From: Tunturibacter gelidoferens
GTDB lineage: Bacteria > Acidobacteriota > Terriglobia > Terriglobales > Acidobacteriaceae
Length of the DNA stretch: 64,000 nucleotides
Direction of reading: 5' to 3'
NCBI RefSeq assembly: GCF_040358255.1
Contig: NZ_CP132938.1
Location: 3,720,001 to 3,784,000, forward strand
This document shows, in pieces, positions 35,833 to 44,761 of the stretch. The translations under genes were made by a program, and so were the position numbers. The notes below the pieces were generated by a model that saw only the letters and a list, made by a program, of their open reading frames with translations, was not told where the DNA came from and made no database searches. Position 1 is the stretch's first letter. The number at the start of each line of letters is the position of its first letter.

Positions 35833-37956
35833 CTACCCAACCGTGCCGATGCTCCGTACCCGAATCTCCGGAGGAATCTCTCCTGGCGCCAGCACCGTCA
35901 CCTTGGGCAGAAACGGCTCCAGCCAGCGCCGCACGTGATATCGGGCTGGACTCGGACATAGAAGCACGGGGAGTGCCGAGGTCGAGGCTCCTCCGGTTAG
36001 GCGTTTCACAGATTCCACAAGCCGCTTCAAGAAGTCCGACCGCATCCCCGCTGGACGCGCACCATCCCCCAGCAGCAACCCGGCTCCCTGGGGATCGAAG
36101 GTCTGCTGCAGCTCGCTCTCCAGCTCCGGATCCAGCACCAGCACCTTCAGGCCGCCCTCGTTATCCAGCAAAGAGTGCACGAGCCCTCTCCCCAGCGACT
36201 GCCGCACACTCTCCACCAGGTGCACCACGTTCTTCGACTGCTGCGCCGCCTCCACCAGAATTTCGAGGATCGCCCCCAAGTCGCGGATCGAAACCTGCTC
36301 TCGAAGCAGTTGTTGCAACACCCTCTGCACTTCGCCCAACGTCATCAGTTTCGGCACCAGCTCTTCCACCAGCTTCGGATGACTCTCGTTGAGGCTGTCG
36401 AGGAGACGCTTTACCTCCTGTCGACCCAGCAGCTCATGCGCATGTCGGCGAATCAACTCGCCAAGGTGCGTTCCAATCACAGTCGTCTGGTCCACCACCG
36501 AGTAGCCGGCAGCCAAAGCCTGCTCTTCCAGACCCGGCTGAATCCACCGTGCCTGCACGCCAAACGCCGGCTCCTTCGTCTCCACACCAGGCAGCACCCG
36601 CGCCTTCGGATCCGAGTTCACAGCCAGCAACCAGTTCTGCTCCGTCTGCCACCGCGCAATCTCAATCCCGCGAAGACTCACCACATACTCCCGAGGCTTC
36701 AGCCGCAGATTGTCCGTGATATGAATCGGCGGAACAATAAAACCAAGCTCAGTCGCCAGATGCCTCCGCAGCGCGCGAACGCGGTTGAGCATCTGCCCGC
36801 CCTGCTTCTCATCCACCATCGGGATCAGCTGGAATCCGATCTCCAGAGTCAGTTCATCCATCTTCAGCAACGAAGCGAGGTTCTCGCCCTTCGCCGCATC
36901 TCCCGCCTTCGCCTTATCCCCCTTCACATTCGCTTCAGCCGCCTCCTCCGCCAACAACAGAGAGGCGTTCTTTGCCGCAGGCAGTCGCCGCGCAATCAAC
37001 CCAACCCCAACCGCAAGCAACACAAACGACAGCTTCGGCAATCCAGGAATCAAAGCCAGTCCAAGCAGCACTCCACAAGCAATCCACAGCGTGTTGCGCC
37101 CCTTCAGAAGCTGCGTTCCCAACTCCTCATCGAGCGATCCCGCCGACGAAGCCCGCGTCAACACCATGCCGCCCGCAATCGAGACGAGTAGACTGGGGAT
37201 CATCGTCACCAGGCCATCGCCCACCGTCAGAATGGTGTAAGTCTTCACGGCCGTCGCGAGATCCGTACCATGCTGCAGCACACCAATCAGCAATCCAGCC
37301 ACAATGTTGATCGCCGTAATCAAGATCGTCGCCAGCGAGTCCCGCTGGTTGAACTTCGCAGCACCGTCCATAGCGCCATAGAACTCAGCTTCCCGCGCGA
37401 TGGCCTGTCTCCGCTTCCTCGCCCCCTGCTCATCGATCAGACCGGCGTTCATATCCGCATCGATCGCCATCTGTTTACCCGGCAGAGCATCCAGAGTGAA
37501 CCGCGCCGTAACCTCCGCAGTTCTTACCGCACCATGGCTCACCACAAGAAACTGAATCGCGATCAGCGCAAGAAACAGCACCAGCCCAACAACATAGTTC
37601 CCGCCCACCACAAACTGCCCAAACGCTTCAATCACCGCGCCGGCAGCGTGTGTTCCCTCCTGACCATGCAGCAGAATCCTGCGGCTCGAAGCCAGATTCA
37701 ACGACAGTCGAAACAGTGTCAGCAGCAAAAGCAACGTAGGAAACACGGAGAAATCCACCGCTCTCCGCACCTGCACCGCCGTCAGAAACACAATCACCGA
37801 AGCCGTAATGGACGCGGCCAGCAAGATATCCAACACCACACTCGGCACTGGGATAATCATGACGAACACCATGCTGATAGCAGCCACCGGCAGCATCAAC
37901 GTCTGTAGCTTCGCCATCTGAAAGCCACTACTCTTCTTTATCGCTGCTTCACTCAC
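35833..37956 (-). CDS. flhA: Flagellar export gate protein FlhA
   Basis: A 707-residue inner-membrane export gate. Eight spans lie in about 1-320, with the FHIPEP-family signature region (VVSHGAVRTAEVTARFTLDALPGKQMAIDADMNAGLID). The large cytoplasmic domain follows (LELGFQLIPMVDEKQGGQMLNRVRALRRHLATELGFIVPPIHI), which docks chaperone-substrate complexes. Its start overlaps the flhB stop by 4 bases (ATGA). Confidence 0.96.
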   Translation of the reverse strand: MSEAAIKKSSGFQMAKLQTLMLPVAAISMVFVMIIPVPSVVLDILLAASITASVIVFLTAVQVRRAVDFSVFPTLLLLLTLFRLSLNLASSRRILLHGQEGTHAAGAVIEAFGQFVVGGNYVVGLVLFLALIAIQFLVVSHGAVRTAEVTARFTLDALPGKQMAIDADMNAGLIDEQGARKRRQAIAREAEFYGAMDGAAKFNQRDSLATILITAINIVAGLLIGVLQHGTDLATAVKTYTILTVGDGLVTMIPSLLVSIAGGMVLTRASSAGSLDEELGTQLLKGRNTLWIACGVLLGLALIPGLPKLSFVLLAVGVGLIARRLPAAKNASLLLAEEAAEANVKGDKAKAGDAAKGENLASLLKMDELTLEIGFQLIPMVDEKQGGQMLNRVRALRRHLATELGFIVPPIHITDNLRLKPREYVVSLRGIEIARWQTEQNWLLAVNSDPKARVLPGVETKEPAFGVQARWIQPGLEEQALAAGYSVVDQTTVIGTHLGELIRRHAHELLGRQEVKRLLDSLNESHPKLVEELVPKLMTLGEVQRVLQQLLREQVSIRDLGAILEILVEAAQQSKNVVHLVESVRQSLGRGLVHSLLDNEGGLKVLVLDPELESELQQTFDPQGAGLLLGDGARPAGMRSDFLKRLVESVKRLTGGASTSALPVLLCPSPARYHVRRWLEPFLPKVTVLAPGEIPPEIRVRSIGTVG

Positions 37957-39134
37957 ATCCCACCTCCAAAGCCACGCATTCCAACCATCCCAGTCGTACC
38001 CACATTGCCTCTCCCATCGAGCAGCCGTCCGGCAATCTGCGCCTTCTGCTCTCTCTCTTTTGCCTGGCGATCCTGGCGCACTCGTTCTTCAACCTTCTGC
38101 CGATACAGAAAGGCCAGAATTCCAGCTACCGCCGCATACAGATCGAATGGAATCGACTGCCCCGGTTCGACCATCTTGTATAAACTCCGCGCCAGCGGCG
38201 GATTCTCGATGATCGGAACCCCCGCCCATCGTGCCTCTTCGCGAATCTCCGCGGCCAGCAGATCACGCCCCTTGGCCAGTACCGTCGGAGCCGACATCGT
38301 CTCGAAGCTGAACTCCAGCGCCACCGCATAGTGCGTGGGATTGGTGATCACCACACTCGCCCGCGACATATCCGCCTTCACCTTGCGCTTACGCATCGCC
38401 CGCTGAATCTGCCGGATCTTCGCTCTGATCTGCGGATTGCCCATTGCATCGCGCACTTCTTCGCGCATCTCCTGCTTGCTCATCTTCAGCCGCTGATTCC
38501 AACTCCTCCACTCGATCGCGTAGTCCAGCGCGGACCACGCCAGCGTCACCCAGGCCGCATCGAGCGCCAATCCATACGCTGCAGAAAAAGTCGCCGGCAG
38601 TCGCAGCAGACTCATCACTGGCATAGGAATCATCAACGCCTTCAGAGCTCCCCAACCCAACACGACCATTACCGAAGCCGGCACCAGCGACTTCACTAGT
38701 CTTGTCGCCGACCGCAAGCTGAACAGGTTTCCCAGATTCGTAACCGGATTCAACTTAGAAAACTTCAACTCCACCGCGCTCGGGTAGATCTGCACCCCAC
38801 CGCTCTGCGCCACGCCAGACACCAGGGCCCCGGTAAAGCTCGCCGCCATCACCAACCCCACCGGCAGCAGCGACGGCACCAGGATTCGTCGCACCGCAAC
38901 ATTGAAGAGCTGCTCTCCGTTCAACCCGCTCGCGTTCGTCGTAGCAGAGCGCAGGCTCTCCTGATACACCTTGCCCCAGCTAGCAACAAACCCATTCGAC
39001 ATCGCACCAAGCATCACCACGCCGCCCAGCATCGCCATCGCCGACAACAACTCACGGCTATGAACACTGTCGCCCTTCTCCTTCGCCTTCTTCTTTCGTA
39101 GTGGTGTAGCCTGCTCTGTACCCTTATCTGCCAT
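37953..39134 (-). CDS. flhB: Flagellar export gate switch protein FlhB
   Basis: A 393-residue membrane protein that switches export from hook to filament type. Four spans in about 30-205 are followed by a cytoplasmic domain with the self-cleavage site NPTH (cut after Asn265) in VVITNPTHYAVALEF. The C-terminal tail after about 360 is long and Gly/Arg-rich. Length and motifs are normal. It works with FliK and FlhA, both encoded in the same operon. Confidence 0.96.
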   Translation of the reverse strand: MADKGTEQATPLRKKKAKEKGDSVHSRELLSAMAMLGGVVMLGAMSNGFVASWGKVYQESLRSATTNASGLNGEQLFNVAVRRILVPSLLPVGLVMAASFTGALVSGVAQSGGVQIYPSAVELKFSKLNPVTNLGNLFSLRSATRLVKSLVPASVMVVLGWGALKALMIPMPVMSLLRLPATFSAAYGLALDAAWVTLAWSALDYAIEWRSWNQRLKMSKQEMREEVRDAMGNPQIRAKIRQIQRAMRKRKVKADMSRASVVITNPTHYAVALEFSFETMSAPTVLAKGRDLLAAEIREEARWAGVPIIENPPLARSLYKMVEPGQSIPFDLYAAVAGILAFLYRQKVEERVRQDRQAKEREQKAQIAGRLLDGRGNVGTTGMVGMRGFGGGM

Positions 39135-39188
39135 GAGGGTTCCCTCTCATGCAGTACGCCACTCTCTTCTCACTCACCATCACGACGC

Positions 39189-39971
39189 TCATGCCCGCAC
39201 CAGCATCTTTGCCGCAGCATCCAGCAGAGCCGTGAAGTGCCGCTCAATCCATCCAGGCCACACCGCAAGGCTCGCGATCAAGACCACATACGACACCATC
39301 GTCTTGATCGGGACACTAATCACAATCGAAGGCAGCTGCGGGGACAGTCGTGCCACTAACGCAATCGTCACCTCTACTGCCAGCGCGGCAGCCATCACAG
39401 GAGCAGCAAGCTGCACCCCCGCCAGAAAGATCCCACTCGCCATCATGGCCAGTGCCACTCCGGTCTTTGCTTGCATTACTGCCTGTCCCACAGGGACAGC
39501 CGAAAAACTCCTTACCACTGCGGCCAACAAGCTCCGATCCAGCCCCGAGCCGATGATCACGAGCACTCCCAACCAGCTGAGCATTTGCCCCAGTACCGCC
39601 GTCTCGATCATCGAGTTCGGATCCAGCAGATTCACCAGCGAAAAGCTGAACTGCAGTCCCAGCAGCGTTCCCGCAAAGGTCAGCGCCTCATTCAACAACA
39701 TCAACGAAAGCCCAAACAGCAGCCCCACACTCAACTCGCCCAGCAGCGCCCTCCCATCAAGCACTGCACGCGCGCCCGGAACCGTCGCCACCGCGGGCGC
39801 CAGCAGAATCGTCATTGCAAACACAAACCCAGCCTTGATCCGCGGCGCAATTGCCGAGGAAGAGAACACCGGAGCGAATACCATCAGCCCGCTCAGCCGC
39901 ACCATCACCAGAACAGCTGCCGACAAATACTGCGGCCAATCCGCCATCAATCCACTCACTTCACGATTCAT
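39189..39971 (-). CDS. fliR: Flagellar export gate protein FliR
   Basis: A 260-residue protein with six hydrophobic segments, FliR/SctT family (VLVMVRLSGLMVFAPVFSSSAIAPRIKAGFVFAMTILLAP; FAGTLLGLQFSFSLVNLLDPNSM). It forms part of the FliPQR export channel core. It is separated from fliQ by 8 bases, and followed by flhB after 54 bases. Confidence 0.95.
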   Translation of the reverse strand: MNREVSGLMADWPQYLSAAVLVMVRLSGLMVFAPVFSSSAIAPRIKAGFVFAMTILLAPAVATVPGARAVLDGRALLGELSVGLLFGLSLMLLNEALTFAGTLLGLQFSFSLVNLLDPNSMIETAVLGQMLSWLGVLVIIGSGLDRSLLAAVVRSFSAVPVGQAVMQAKTGVALAMMASGIFLAGVQLAAPVMAAALAVEVTIALVARLSPQLPSIVISVPIKTMVSYVVLIASLAVWPGWIERHFTALLDAAAKMLVRA

Positions 39972-39979
39972 AGCGGCCT

Positions 39980-40267
39980 CTATCCCAGGTATCTGTGAAA
40001 GTCAGTGAACAGCCGAACCGTGAAGCCCACTAACCGGTGCACCATCCATGGAAGCACCGCCACCGTGATGACAAAGACCACCACCAACCTAGGCACTGCC
40101 GTCAGCGTCTGCTCCTGCACGCTCGTCAGGGTCTGCAGCAAACTCACCGCGAGACTCACCAGGGCCGCCGTCACCAGCAGCGGCGCGCTCAAAAGCATCG
40201 CCTCAATCAACACCCGCCGCATAATCTCCACTGTCTGATCCGGTCCCATCCCTGCTCCCATCGCCAC
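39980..40267 (-). CDS. fliQ: Flagellar export gate protein FliQ
   Basis: A 95-residue, two-span protein (about 17-38 and 57-75) with the FliQ pattern MGPDQTVEIMRRVLIEAMLLSAPLL...VSLLQTLTSVQEQTLTAVPRLV. A shorter start at the second Met (MGPDQ) is possible. It lies between fliP and fliR in the usual order. Confidence 0.95.
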   Translation of the reverse strand: MAMGAGMGPDQTVEIMRRVLIEAMLLSAPLLVTAALVSLAVSLLQTLTSVQEQTLTAVPRLVVVFVITVAVLPWMVHRLVGFTVRLFTDFHRYLG

Positions 40268-40279
40268 GTGCGCGCTTCC

Positions 40280-41185
40280 CTAAAAACTCTTGATCAACTG
40301 ATCCGCCAGCAGACTCCAACCGTCGATCATCACGAAGAGCAGAATCTTCAACGGAGTCGAGATCACAACCGGCGGCAGTTGCATCATGCCGATCGAAGTC
40401 GTAATGCTCGCCACCACCAGGTCCACTAAGAGGAACGGCAAAAACAAGATCGCGCCAATCTGAAATCCAGCCTTCAACTCGCTCAGAATGTAAGCCGGAA
40501 CCACCACCTGAATCGGCAGGTCCTCTCTTTTATTCGGCCGCGCAGCCATTCCTGCAGACGCAAACACAGCCAGGTCTTTCTCCCGGGCATAACGCAGCAT
40601 GTAGCGCTTTACCGGAGCCACGCCCAGGTCCAGCGCCTGTTCCCCGGTGATTGTCCCCGCGCTGTAAGGAGCAACCGCAGTCTGCTCGACCTCAAGCAGA
40701 ACCGGCTGCATCAGGAACCAGGTCATCATCAACGCCAGCCCCATCAAAATCTGGTTCGACGGAGCAGTCTGCGTCCCCAGCGCCTGCCGCAAAAAGTGAA
40801 ACACCACCAGCAGCCGCACCATCGGCGTCATCGACAACAGCAGCGCCGGCAGCAGAGTCAACAGCGTCAACCCGACCACGATCGACCACGGAACGCTCTT
40901 GGTTCCCGCAAGCTCCGATGCGATCGAATCGTTTTTCTTCGCTCCCGAAGTTGGCCCCGCGCTCGCGCCTAAACCACGCACCTTCACGCCTGCTTTGCCA
41001 GTCTTTGAAGCCGCCTGTTCATGCTCCCCTACAGAGCTTCCTGCGGACTTCTTGACCCAGAACGACTCCGGCGCCATAACGGCGGCAACCATCATCGAGC
41101 TCTCTGCCCGAGCATGGTTCGCAGGCAAAGCCATTGCTAACCCTGCCAAGGCCAATCCCAGCATCATCGGCATGACTCGTCCCAC
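40280..41185 (-). CDS. fliP: Flagellar export gate protein FliP with long N-terminal extension
   Basis: A 301-residue protein with a signal peptide (about 6-27, ending NHARA), typical of FliP. The conserved core starts at about residue 95: PWSIVVGLTLLTLLPALLLSMTPMVRLLVVFHFLRQALGTQTAPSNQ and later SELKAGFQIGAILFLPFLLVDLVVASITTSIGMMQLPPVVISTPLK. Between signal and core is a roughly 65-residue Ser/Gly/Lys-rich stretch longer than in E. coli (245 residues in all). Its start overlaps the upstream fliO-like gene by 22 bases. Confidence 0.95.
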   Translation of the reverse strand: MGRVMPMMLGLALAGLAMALPANHARAESSMMVAAVMAPESFWVKKSAGSSVGEHEQAASKTGKAGVKVRGLGASAGPTSGAKKNDSIASELAGTKSVPWSIVVGLTLLTLLPALLLSMTPMVRLLVVFHFLRQALGTQTAPSNQILMGLALMMTWFLMQPVLLEVEQTAVAPYSAGTITGEQALDLGVAPVKRYMLRYAREKDLAVFASAGMAARPNKREDLPIQVVVPAYILSELKAGFQIGAILFLPFLLVDLVVASITTSIGMMQLPPVVISTPLKILLFVMIDGWSLLADQLIKSF

Positions 41186-41469
41186 CTATCCGCAGCGAAA
41201 TCGAGCGTTGCCTCAGCCTTCAACCGCACAATCGTATCGACACTTTCGAAGCTGCCTCCAACCAGAAAGCTCTCCCCTGCACAGGTCACCAGCATCAGTT
41301 GACGTCTCCCGCCAAGAGGCAACGTCTCCACCAGCTGAAGCTTCTTCTCTTGAGAAACTCGTTGCCCGCGCCAACCTCGCACTAAGCCAAGTACCCATCC
41401 GGCCAGGCCCTCTACCTCGTATGCCGACGCTTCGTCCAAATTCGGTCTCACACCCCGCAAAAGCCGCAT
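41164..41469 (-). CDS. fliO: FliO-like flagellar export chaperone, short form
   Basis: A 101-residue protein just before fliP. The C-terminal half matches the FliO/MopB core: KKLQLVETLPLGGRRQLMLVTCAGESFLVGGSFESVDTIVRL. The usual N-terminal membrane span is not obvious: LAGWVLGLVRGW is only weakly hydrophobic. FliO stabilises FliP during assembly. The ATG at 41467-41469 was chosen for its GGAG; an upstream GTG would add seven residues. The call depends on the core motif and position. Confidence 0.75.
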   Translation of the reverse strand: MRLLRGVRPNLDEASAYEVEGLAGWVLGLVRGWRGQRVSQEKKLQLVETLPLGGRRQLMLVTCAGESFLVGGSFESVDTIVRLKAEATLDFAADRWDESCR

Positions 41470-41554
41470 CTCAACTCTCCGTCTCAACACTTTGTCCTAT
41501 TTGTAACTTCGTCTGATCGTCTCTACTAGTAGCCCGCCACTGCCCACTCGGCCC

Positions 41555-41896
41555 CTAGCCCAGCCGCGTCACCCGAAGTCCCATTCGTTGGTCCACGACC
41601 TCAAACTCACTCCAACCCAGTTGCACCTGGCCAACCATCAGCGGCACGTCCTCGGTTTCAGGCGAGACGCTTTCAAAGACCTGCCCTACCTTCAACGTCA
41701 ACAGGTCCCGGACCCTGAATCGGTTCAGAGCCACTCCAACCCGCATCGTGATCCGTAGCTGCGACAGAGTCTCCCACGAGGGATGTGCCTCAATCCGTGT
41801 CATCCATGGTGCGTCCGGCGGCGTCCTGACTAGATCCAGACTTGTCTTCCCCGCACCCTCTGCACTGAGCACCGCCAGCTCCGTCCCTGTCATCAT
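41555..41896 (-). CDS. FliN/SpoA-domain protein, first copy
   Basis: A 113-residue protein. After a 45-residue variable N-terminus, the SpoA fold is seen in ITMRVGVALNRFRVRDLLTLKVGQVFESVSPETEDVPLMVGQVQLGWSEFEVVDQRMGLRVTRL. It is shorter on the negatively charged N-terminal part than E. coli FliN. With the copy at 33453-33761 the operon encodes two SpoA-only proteins besides FliM, as in bacteria with FliN plus FliY-like components. Which one forms the main ring is unclear. Confidence 0.82.
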   Translation of the reverse strand: MMTGTELAVLSAEGAGKTSLDLVRTPPDAPWMTRIEAHPSWETLSQLRITMRVGVALNRFRVRDLLTLKVGQVFESVSPETEDVPLMVGQVQLGWSEFEVVDQRMGLRVTRLG

Positions 41897-41937
41897 CTCT
41901 CCCCCCTCTTCTTCTCTGCAGCAAGCCAGATATTGTG

Positions 41938-42522
41938 TCAGCGCTGAACCAGAAAATCGGTGAAGAACACATCCATCACCTTCAAATCAGTGTTGTGTTC
42001 GGCCAACGCAGCTTTCAACTCGGCCTTCAGTTGTTCCTTTCCATCGACAGCCAGCAAGCGATCCGCAGTCTGTCTCCCCAGCACCGTCAGCATCGTGTCT
42101 CGCACCGACGCCACCGCATCACTGGTCTCCTTATCTTTGGGCTTCTCTTCCTTGGGCTTGGCCTCTTTGCCTTCCGCGGCGTCAGCCACACGCAGGGTCA
42201 TCGCCACACGCAGGTAAGAGCTGCCACCCGCATCCGCCAGGTTCACCAGTAGCGGTTCCAACACCATGGCGTGTGTCGTGGTCGGTGCGGCGACCTCCGC
42301 CTTACGAGCCGAGCTTTCTCGCCCCGGCAGCCGGCCTGTCCGCGCCAAATAATACACAACGCCACCAACACCCAACGTGGCAACGAGAACTCCCACCACC
42401 ACAGCAATCAACAACGGAATAAGGGGAAACTTAGCTGCCACCGGAGCCGCCACCGAAGTGGGAGAGGAGCCCGGAGGAACTGTAGAAGAGACGCCAGCAA
42501 GAACTGTAGGTGAAGTAGCCAT
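41938..42522 (-). CDS. fliL: Flagellar basal-body-associated protein FliL
   Basis: A 194-residue protein with one span (about 33-57, LIPLLIAVVVGVLVATLGVGGVVYYL) and a periplasmic FliL domain (MVLEPLLVNLADAGGSSYLRVAMTLRV...DTMLTVLGRQTADRLLAVDGKEQLKAELKAAL). A Lys/Glu-rich stretch (about 114-128) interrupts the domain. FliL rings surround and stabilise stators; the motA/motB genes are not in this window. It is the first gene after a terminator-like element. Confidence 0.93.
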   Translation of the reverse strand: MATSPTVLAGVSSTVPPGSSPTSVAAPVAAKFPLIPLLIAVVVGVLVATLGVGGVVYYLARTGRLPGRESSARKAEVAAPTTTHAMVLEPLLVNLADAGGSSYLRVAMTLRVADAAEGKEAKPKEEKPKDKETSDAVASVRDTMLTVLGRQTADRLLAVDGKEQLKAELKAALAEHNTDLKVMDVFFTDFLVQR

Positions 42523-42631
42523 GATGCCTGGAGAGATTGCAAGCGGGTGGCCAGTCCAACGTTCGCTAACATTAGCGATTCTTCAGGATCGCCAACGAAA
42601 GGCTCACCCCCGAGCCTTCGACCTATGCAAA

Positions 42632-42702
42632 CAAAAAAAAACAGTCGAGGCGGCCAGCCGGTAGAACCCATCTTCCAGGTCCCGCACCCGCTAAGCCGCC
42701 TC
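42632..42702 (-). terminator. Terminator-like hairpin between flgE and fliL
   Basis: On the minus strand GAGGCGGC (42702-42695) pairs with GCCGCCTC (42654-42647), then GACTG and nine T's. The loop is long, about 40 bases. It probably lowers readthrough from the hook genes into fliL. The rest of 42523-42721 shows no clear promoter. Confidence 0.55.
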
Positions 42703-42721
42703 AACCCGCTTCAGAAGAATG

Positions 42722-44167
42722 CTACCGAACCATCGCGATCACATCCTGCGAGATCGTATCGAAGGTCGTCACCGTCTTCGAGTTGGCCTCGAACGCTCTC
42801 TGCGCAACAATCAGATTAGAGAACTCTGTCGAGATATTGACGTTGGACTGCTCGAGCGTACTGTCATCCACGGCACCGCGCCCGCCAGTTCCGGCCACTC
42901 CTGCAACCGCCTGCCCCGAGGCCCCAGTCGTCTGGAAGTTATTCCCCCCGACCGACACCAATCCCTGCACGTTGGCAACATTCGCCACCGCAACCTGGCC
43001 GATCGTCTCCGAGTTGCCGTTGCTGAACTTAGCTTGAATCACGCCACTGGGGTCTACGGTGAATCCCGTATAGTTGCCGCTCGCAAACCCATCCTGAGGA
43101 GTCGCCCCGTTGCTGTTCGCAGACGCCAACTGGCTAATCAGCGGGGTTGTGCCGGCGCCATCCAGGTTCCAGTTGAAGCTGAGATTGCTCGCTCCATCTG
43201 CCAATCCCGTAAACGTAATCGGACCCGGAACCGTACTCACCGGACCAAGGTTCGTCCAGACAACCTGATTGGCTCCCGCGTTATCGGTTGTAGTTGATCC
43301 TGGTGCCGCGCCCCAGACCGGGGCCGCGCCCCCGGTAGTGCCGGTGCCTGAGATCGAGGTCACCTTCTCCAGATTGCCGTTCGAATCAACGACAGTGCTT
43401 CCGACCGTCACCGCAGTAGAAGTCGGCCACGTTGGCGTCGTCGGCGTCTGCGGAGGAATCAGATTCCCCGACGTGTCGAAGCTTAGAGTCCCAGTCGCGT
43501 TCGCCGATCCGGCTGCATCGCCCGCAGGCAGTGTCACAGAGTAGCTCCAGGTGTTCGTAGCGGTTTTGTCATAGGTAATCGTTGCCTGATGGCTCTGACC
43601 GAGCGAGTCAAAGATCTCTACCGGCGTCGTAAACGTTGTGCCAACCGTTGCTCCAGAGTTCAAGTTAGCTGTCACTGAAATATTCTGTGTTGCCTGCGCT
43701 CCTTCGGTGGCACCCACCGGAAGCGTAATCGGCTGCGGATTGGTGTTGGTGTTTACCACGCCAGCCGTCGCCGGATAGCCCAGAACAAACTGACCGTCCT
43801 GAGTAGTCAAACTTCCGTTATTGGCCACCGTGAAGTTACCCGCCCTGGTCAGAGACTGCTGACCGTTCTGCTCCACGATGAAAAAGCCATTCCCATCCAG
43901 AGCCATATCGCTCGTATTCCCATTGGCATCCGGCAAAAGTGTTCCCTCACTGAAGTCAGTACTCGTCGAGCCGACCTTAGTTCCCGATCCAACCTGAATC
44001 GGATCGCCCGCTCCCGACTCTCCGAGCTGTTGGTGGAACAGATCTTCAAACGAGGTGGTCTGCCCTTTATAGGCAACTGTGTTAAGGTTCGCCAGATTGT
44101 TTCCAATCGTGTTCAGCGCCGTCGAATCAGCTTCCAATCCTGACAGTGCAATCGAAAAATTTCCCAT
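42722..44167 (-). CDS. flgE: Flagellar hook protein FlgE with an inserted repeat-type module
   Basis: A 481-residue hook subunit. The N-terminus (FSIALSGLEADSTALNTIGNNLANLNTVAYKGQ) and C-terminus (STEFSNLIVAQRAFEANSKTVTTFDTISQDVIAM) are classical. The middle resembles FlgE D1/D2 (DGNGFFIVEQNGQQSLTRAGNF; LPAGDAAGSANATGTLSFDTSGNL). Residues about 246-308 (43244-43432) are extra: WPTSTAVTVGSTVVDSNGNL...GTTGGAAPVWGAAPGSTTTD...VVWTNLG. This resembles a small carbohydrate-binding-like or tail-fibre module seen in exported acidobacterial and phage proteins, by my recollection. It would sit on the hook surface. Confidence 0.94.
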   Translation of the reverse strand: MGNFSIALSGLEADSTALNTIGNNLANLNTVAYKGQTTSFEDLFHQQLGESGAGDPIQVGSGTKVGSTSTDFSEGTLLPDANGNTSDMALDGNGFFIVEQNGQQSLTRAGNFTVANNGSLTTQDGQFVLGYPATAGVVNTNTNPQPITLPVGATEGAQATQNISVTANLNSGATVGTTFTTPVEIFDSLGQSHQATITYDKTATNTWSYSVTLPAGDAAGSANATGTLSFDTSGNLIPPQTPTTPTWPTSTAVTVGSTVVDSNGNLEKVTSISGTGTTGGAAPVWGAAPGSTTTDNAGANQVVWTNLGPVSTVPGPITFTGLADGASNLSFNWNLDGAGTTPLISQLASANSNGATPQDGFASGNYTGFTVDPSGVIQAKFSNGNSETIGQVAVANVANVQGLVSVGGNNFQTTGASGQAVAGVAGTGGRGAVDDSTLEQSNVNISTEFSNLIVAQRAFEANSKTVTTFDTISQDVIAMVR

Positions 44168-44250
44168 CGTCTTCTCCTTGGTCTTTCTGTTTGTCGTTCT
44201 GCTGATAGCGGTCCGCTCTCAAGGAACGCTACGGACTGTCAATGTTTGTC

Positions 44251-44715
44251 TTAGCTCGCGGTAGAGCCGCCCCATATCGCGTTCTGTCCCGGAATCGTCT
44301 GCAGACCCGATGCAGCATTCGCACTCGCAACTGCGGCAGCCGCGTTCGAGCCCGATCCGGAGCCAGAGCCAGAACCGGAAGAAGGTGACACTGCACCATC
44401 CAGTGTCCCAATCCCTTGATTAATCGAAATCAGCTGTTCAAGGCTATTCACCTGTGCCAACTGCGTAATGTATTGGTTTGGATCCGTCGGCTGGGTAGGA
44501 TCCTGATTTTTCAACTCGCTGACTAGCAGAGTAAGAAAGTCCTGCGACGTAATATCGGACGAACCAGCCGAGGAACTGCTCGCACTACTCGGACTACTGC
44601 TTGAATCTTTTGGCGTCGCCTTTACCGCCGCGCTTCGCGGAGCCAGAGCCGAAGCCACTGTTCCCGCTGCTGAACTCCCTGATCCTGCAATCAAATTTCC
44701 CAAAGACCAATCCAT
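44251..44715 (-). CDS. flgD: Hook-capping scaffold FlgD, short form
   Basis: A 154-residue protein. The conserved FlgD N-terminal segment is clear: DITSQDFLTLLVSELKNQDPTQPTDPNQYITQLAQVNSLEQLISINQ (about 54-101). The C-terminal Ig/tudor-like domain of the usual 220-residue FlgD is missing, replaced by a Gly/Ser/Ala repeat tail (GSGSGSGSGSN). The cap function may depend on the N-terminal part alone, as inferred for other short FlgD proteins. Confidence 0.92.
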   Translation of the reverse strand: MDWSLGNLIAGSGSSAAGTVASALAPRSAAVKATPKDSSSSPSSASSSSAGSSDITSQDFLTLLVSELKNQDPTQPTDPNQYITQLAQVNSLEQLISINQGIGTLDGAVSPSSGSGSGSGSGSNAAAAVASANAASGLQTIPGQNAIWGGSTAS

Positions 44716-44761
44716 TGTTCCTCTCCTCGTGTCCTGCTGCTGCTGAAATGAACTCCCTCGG

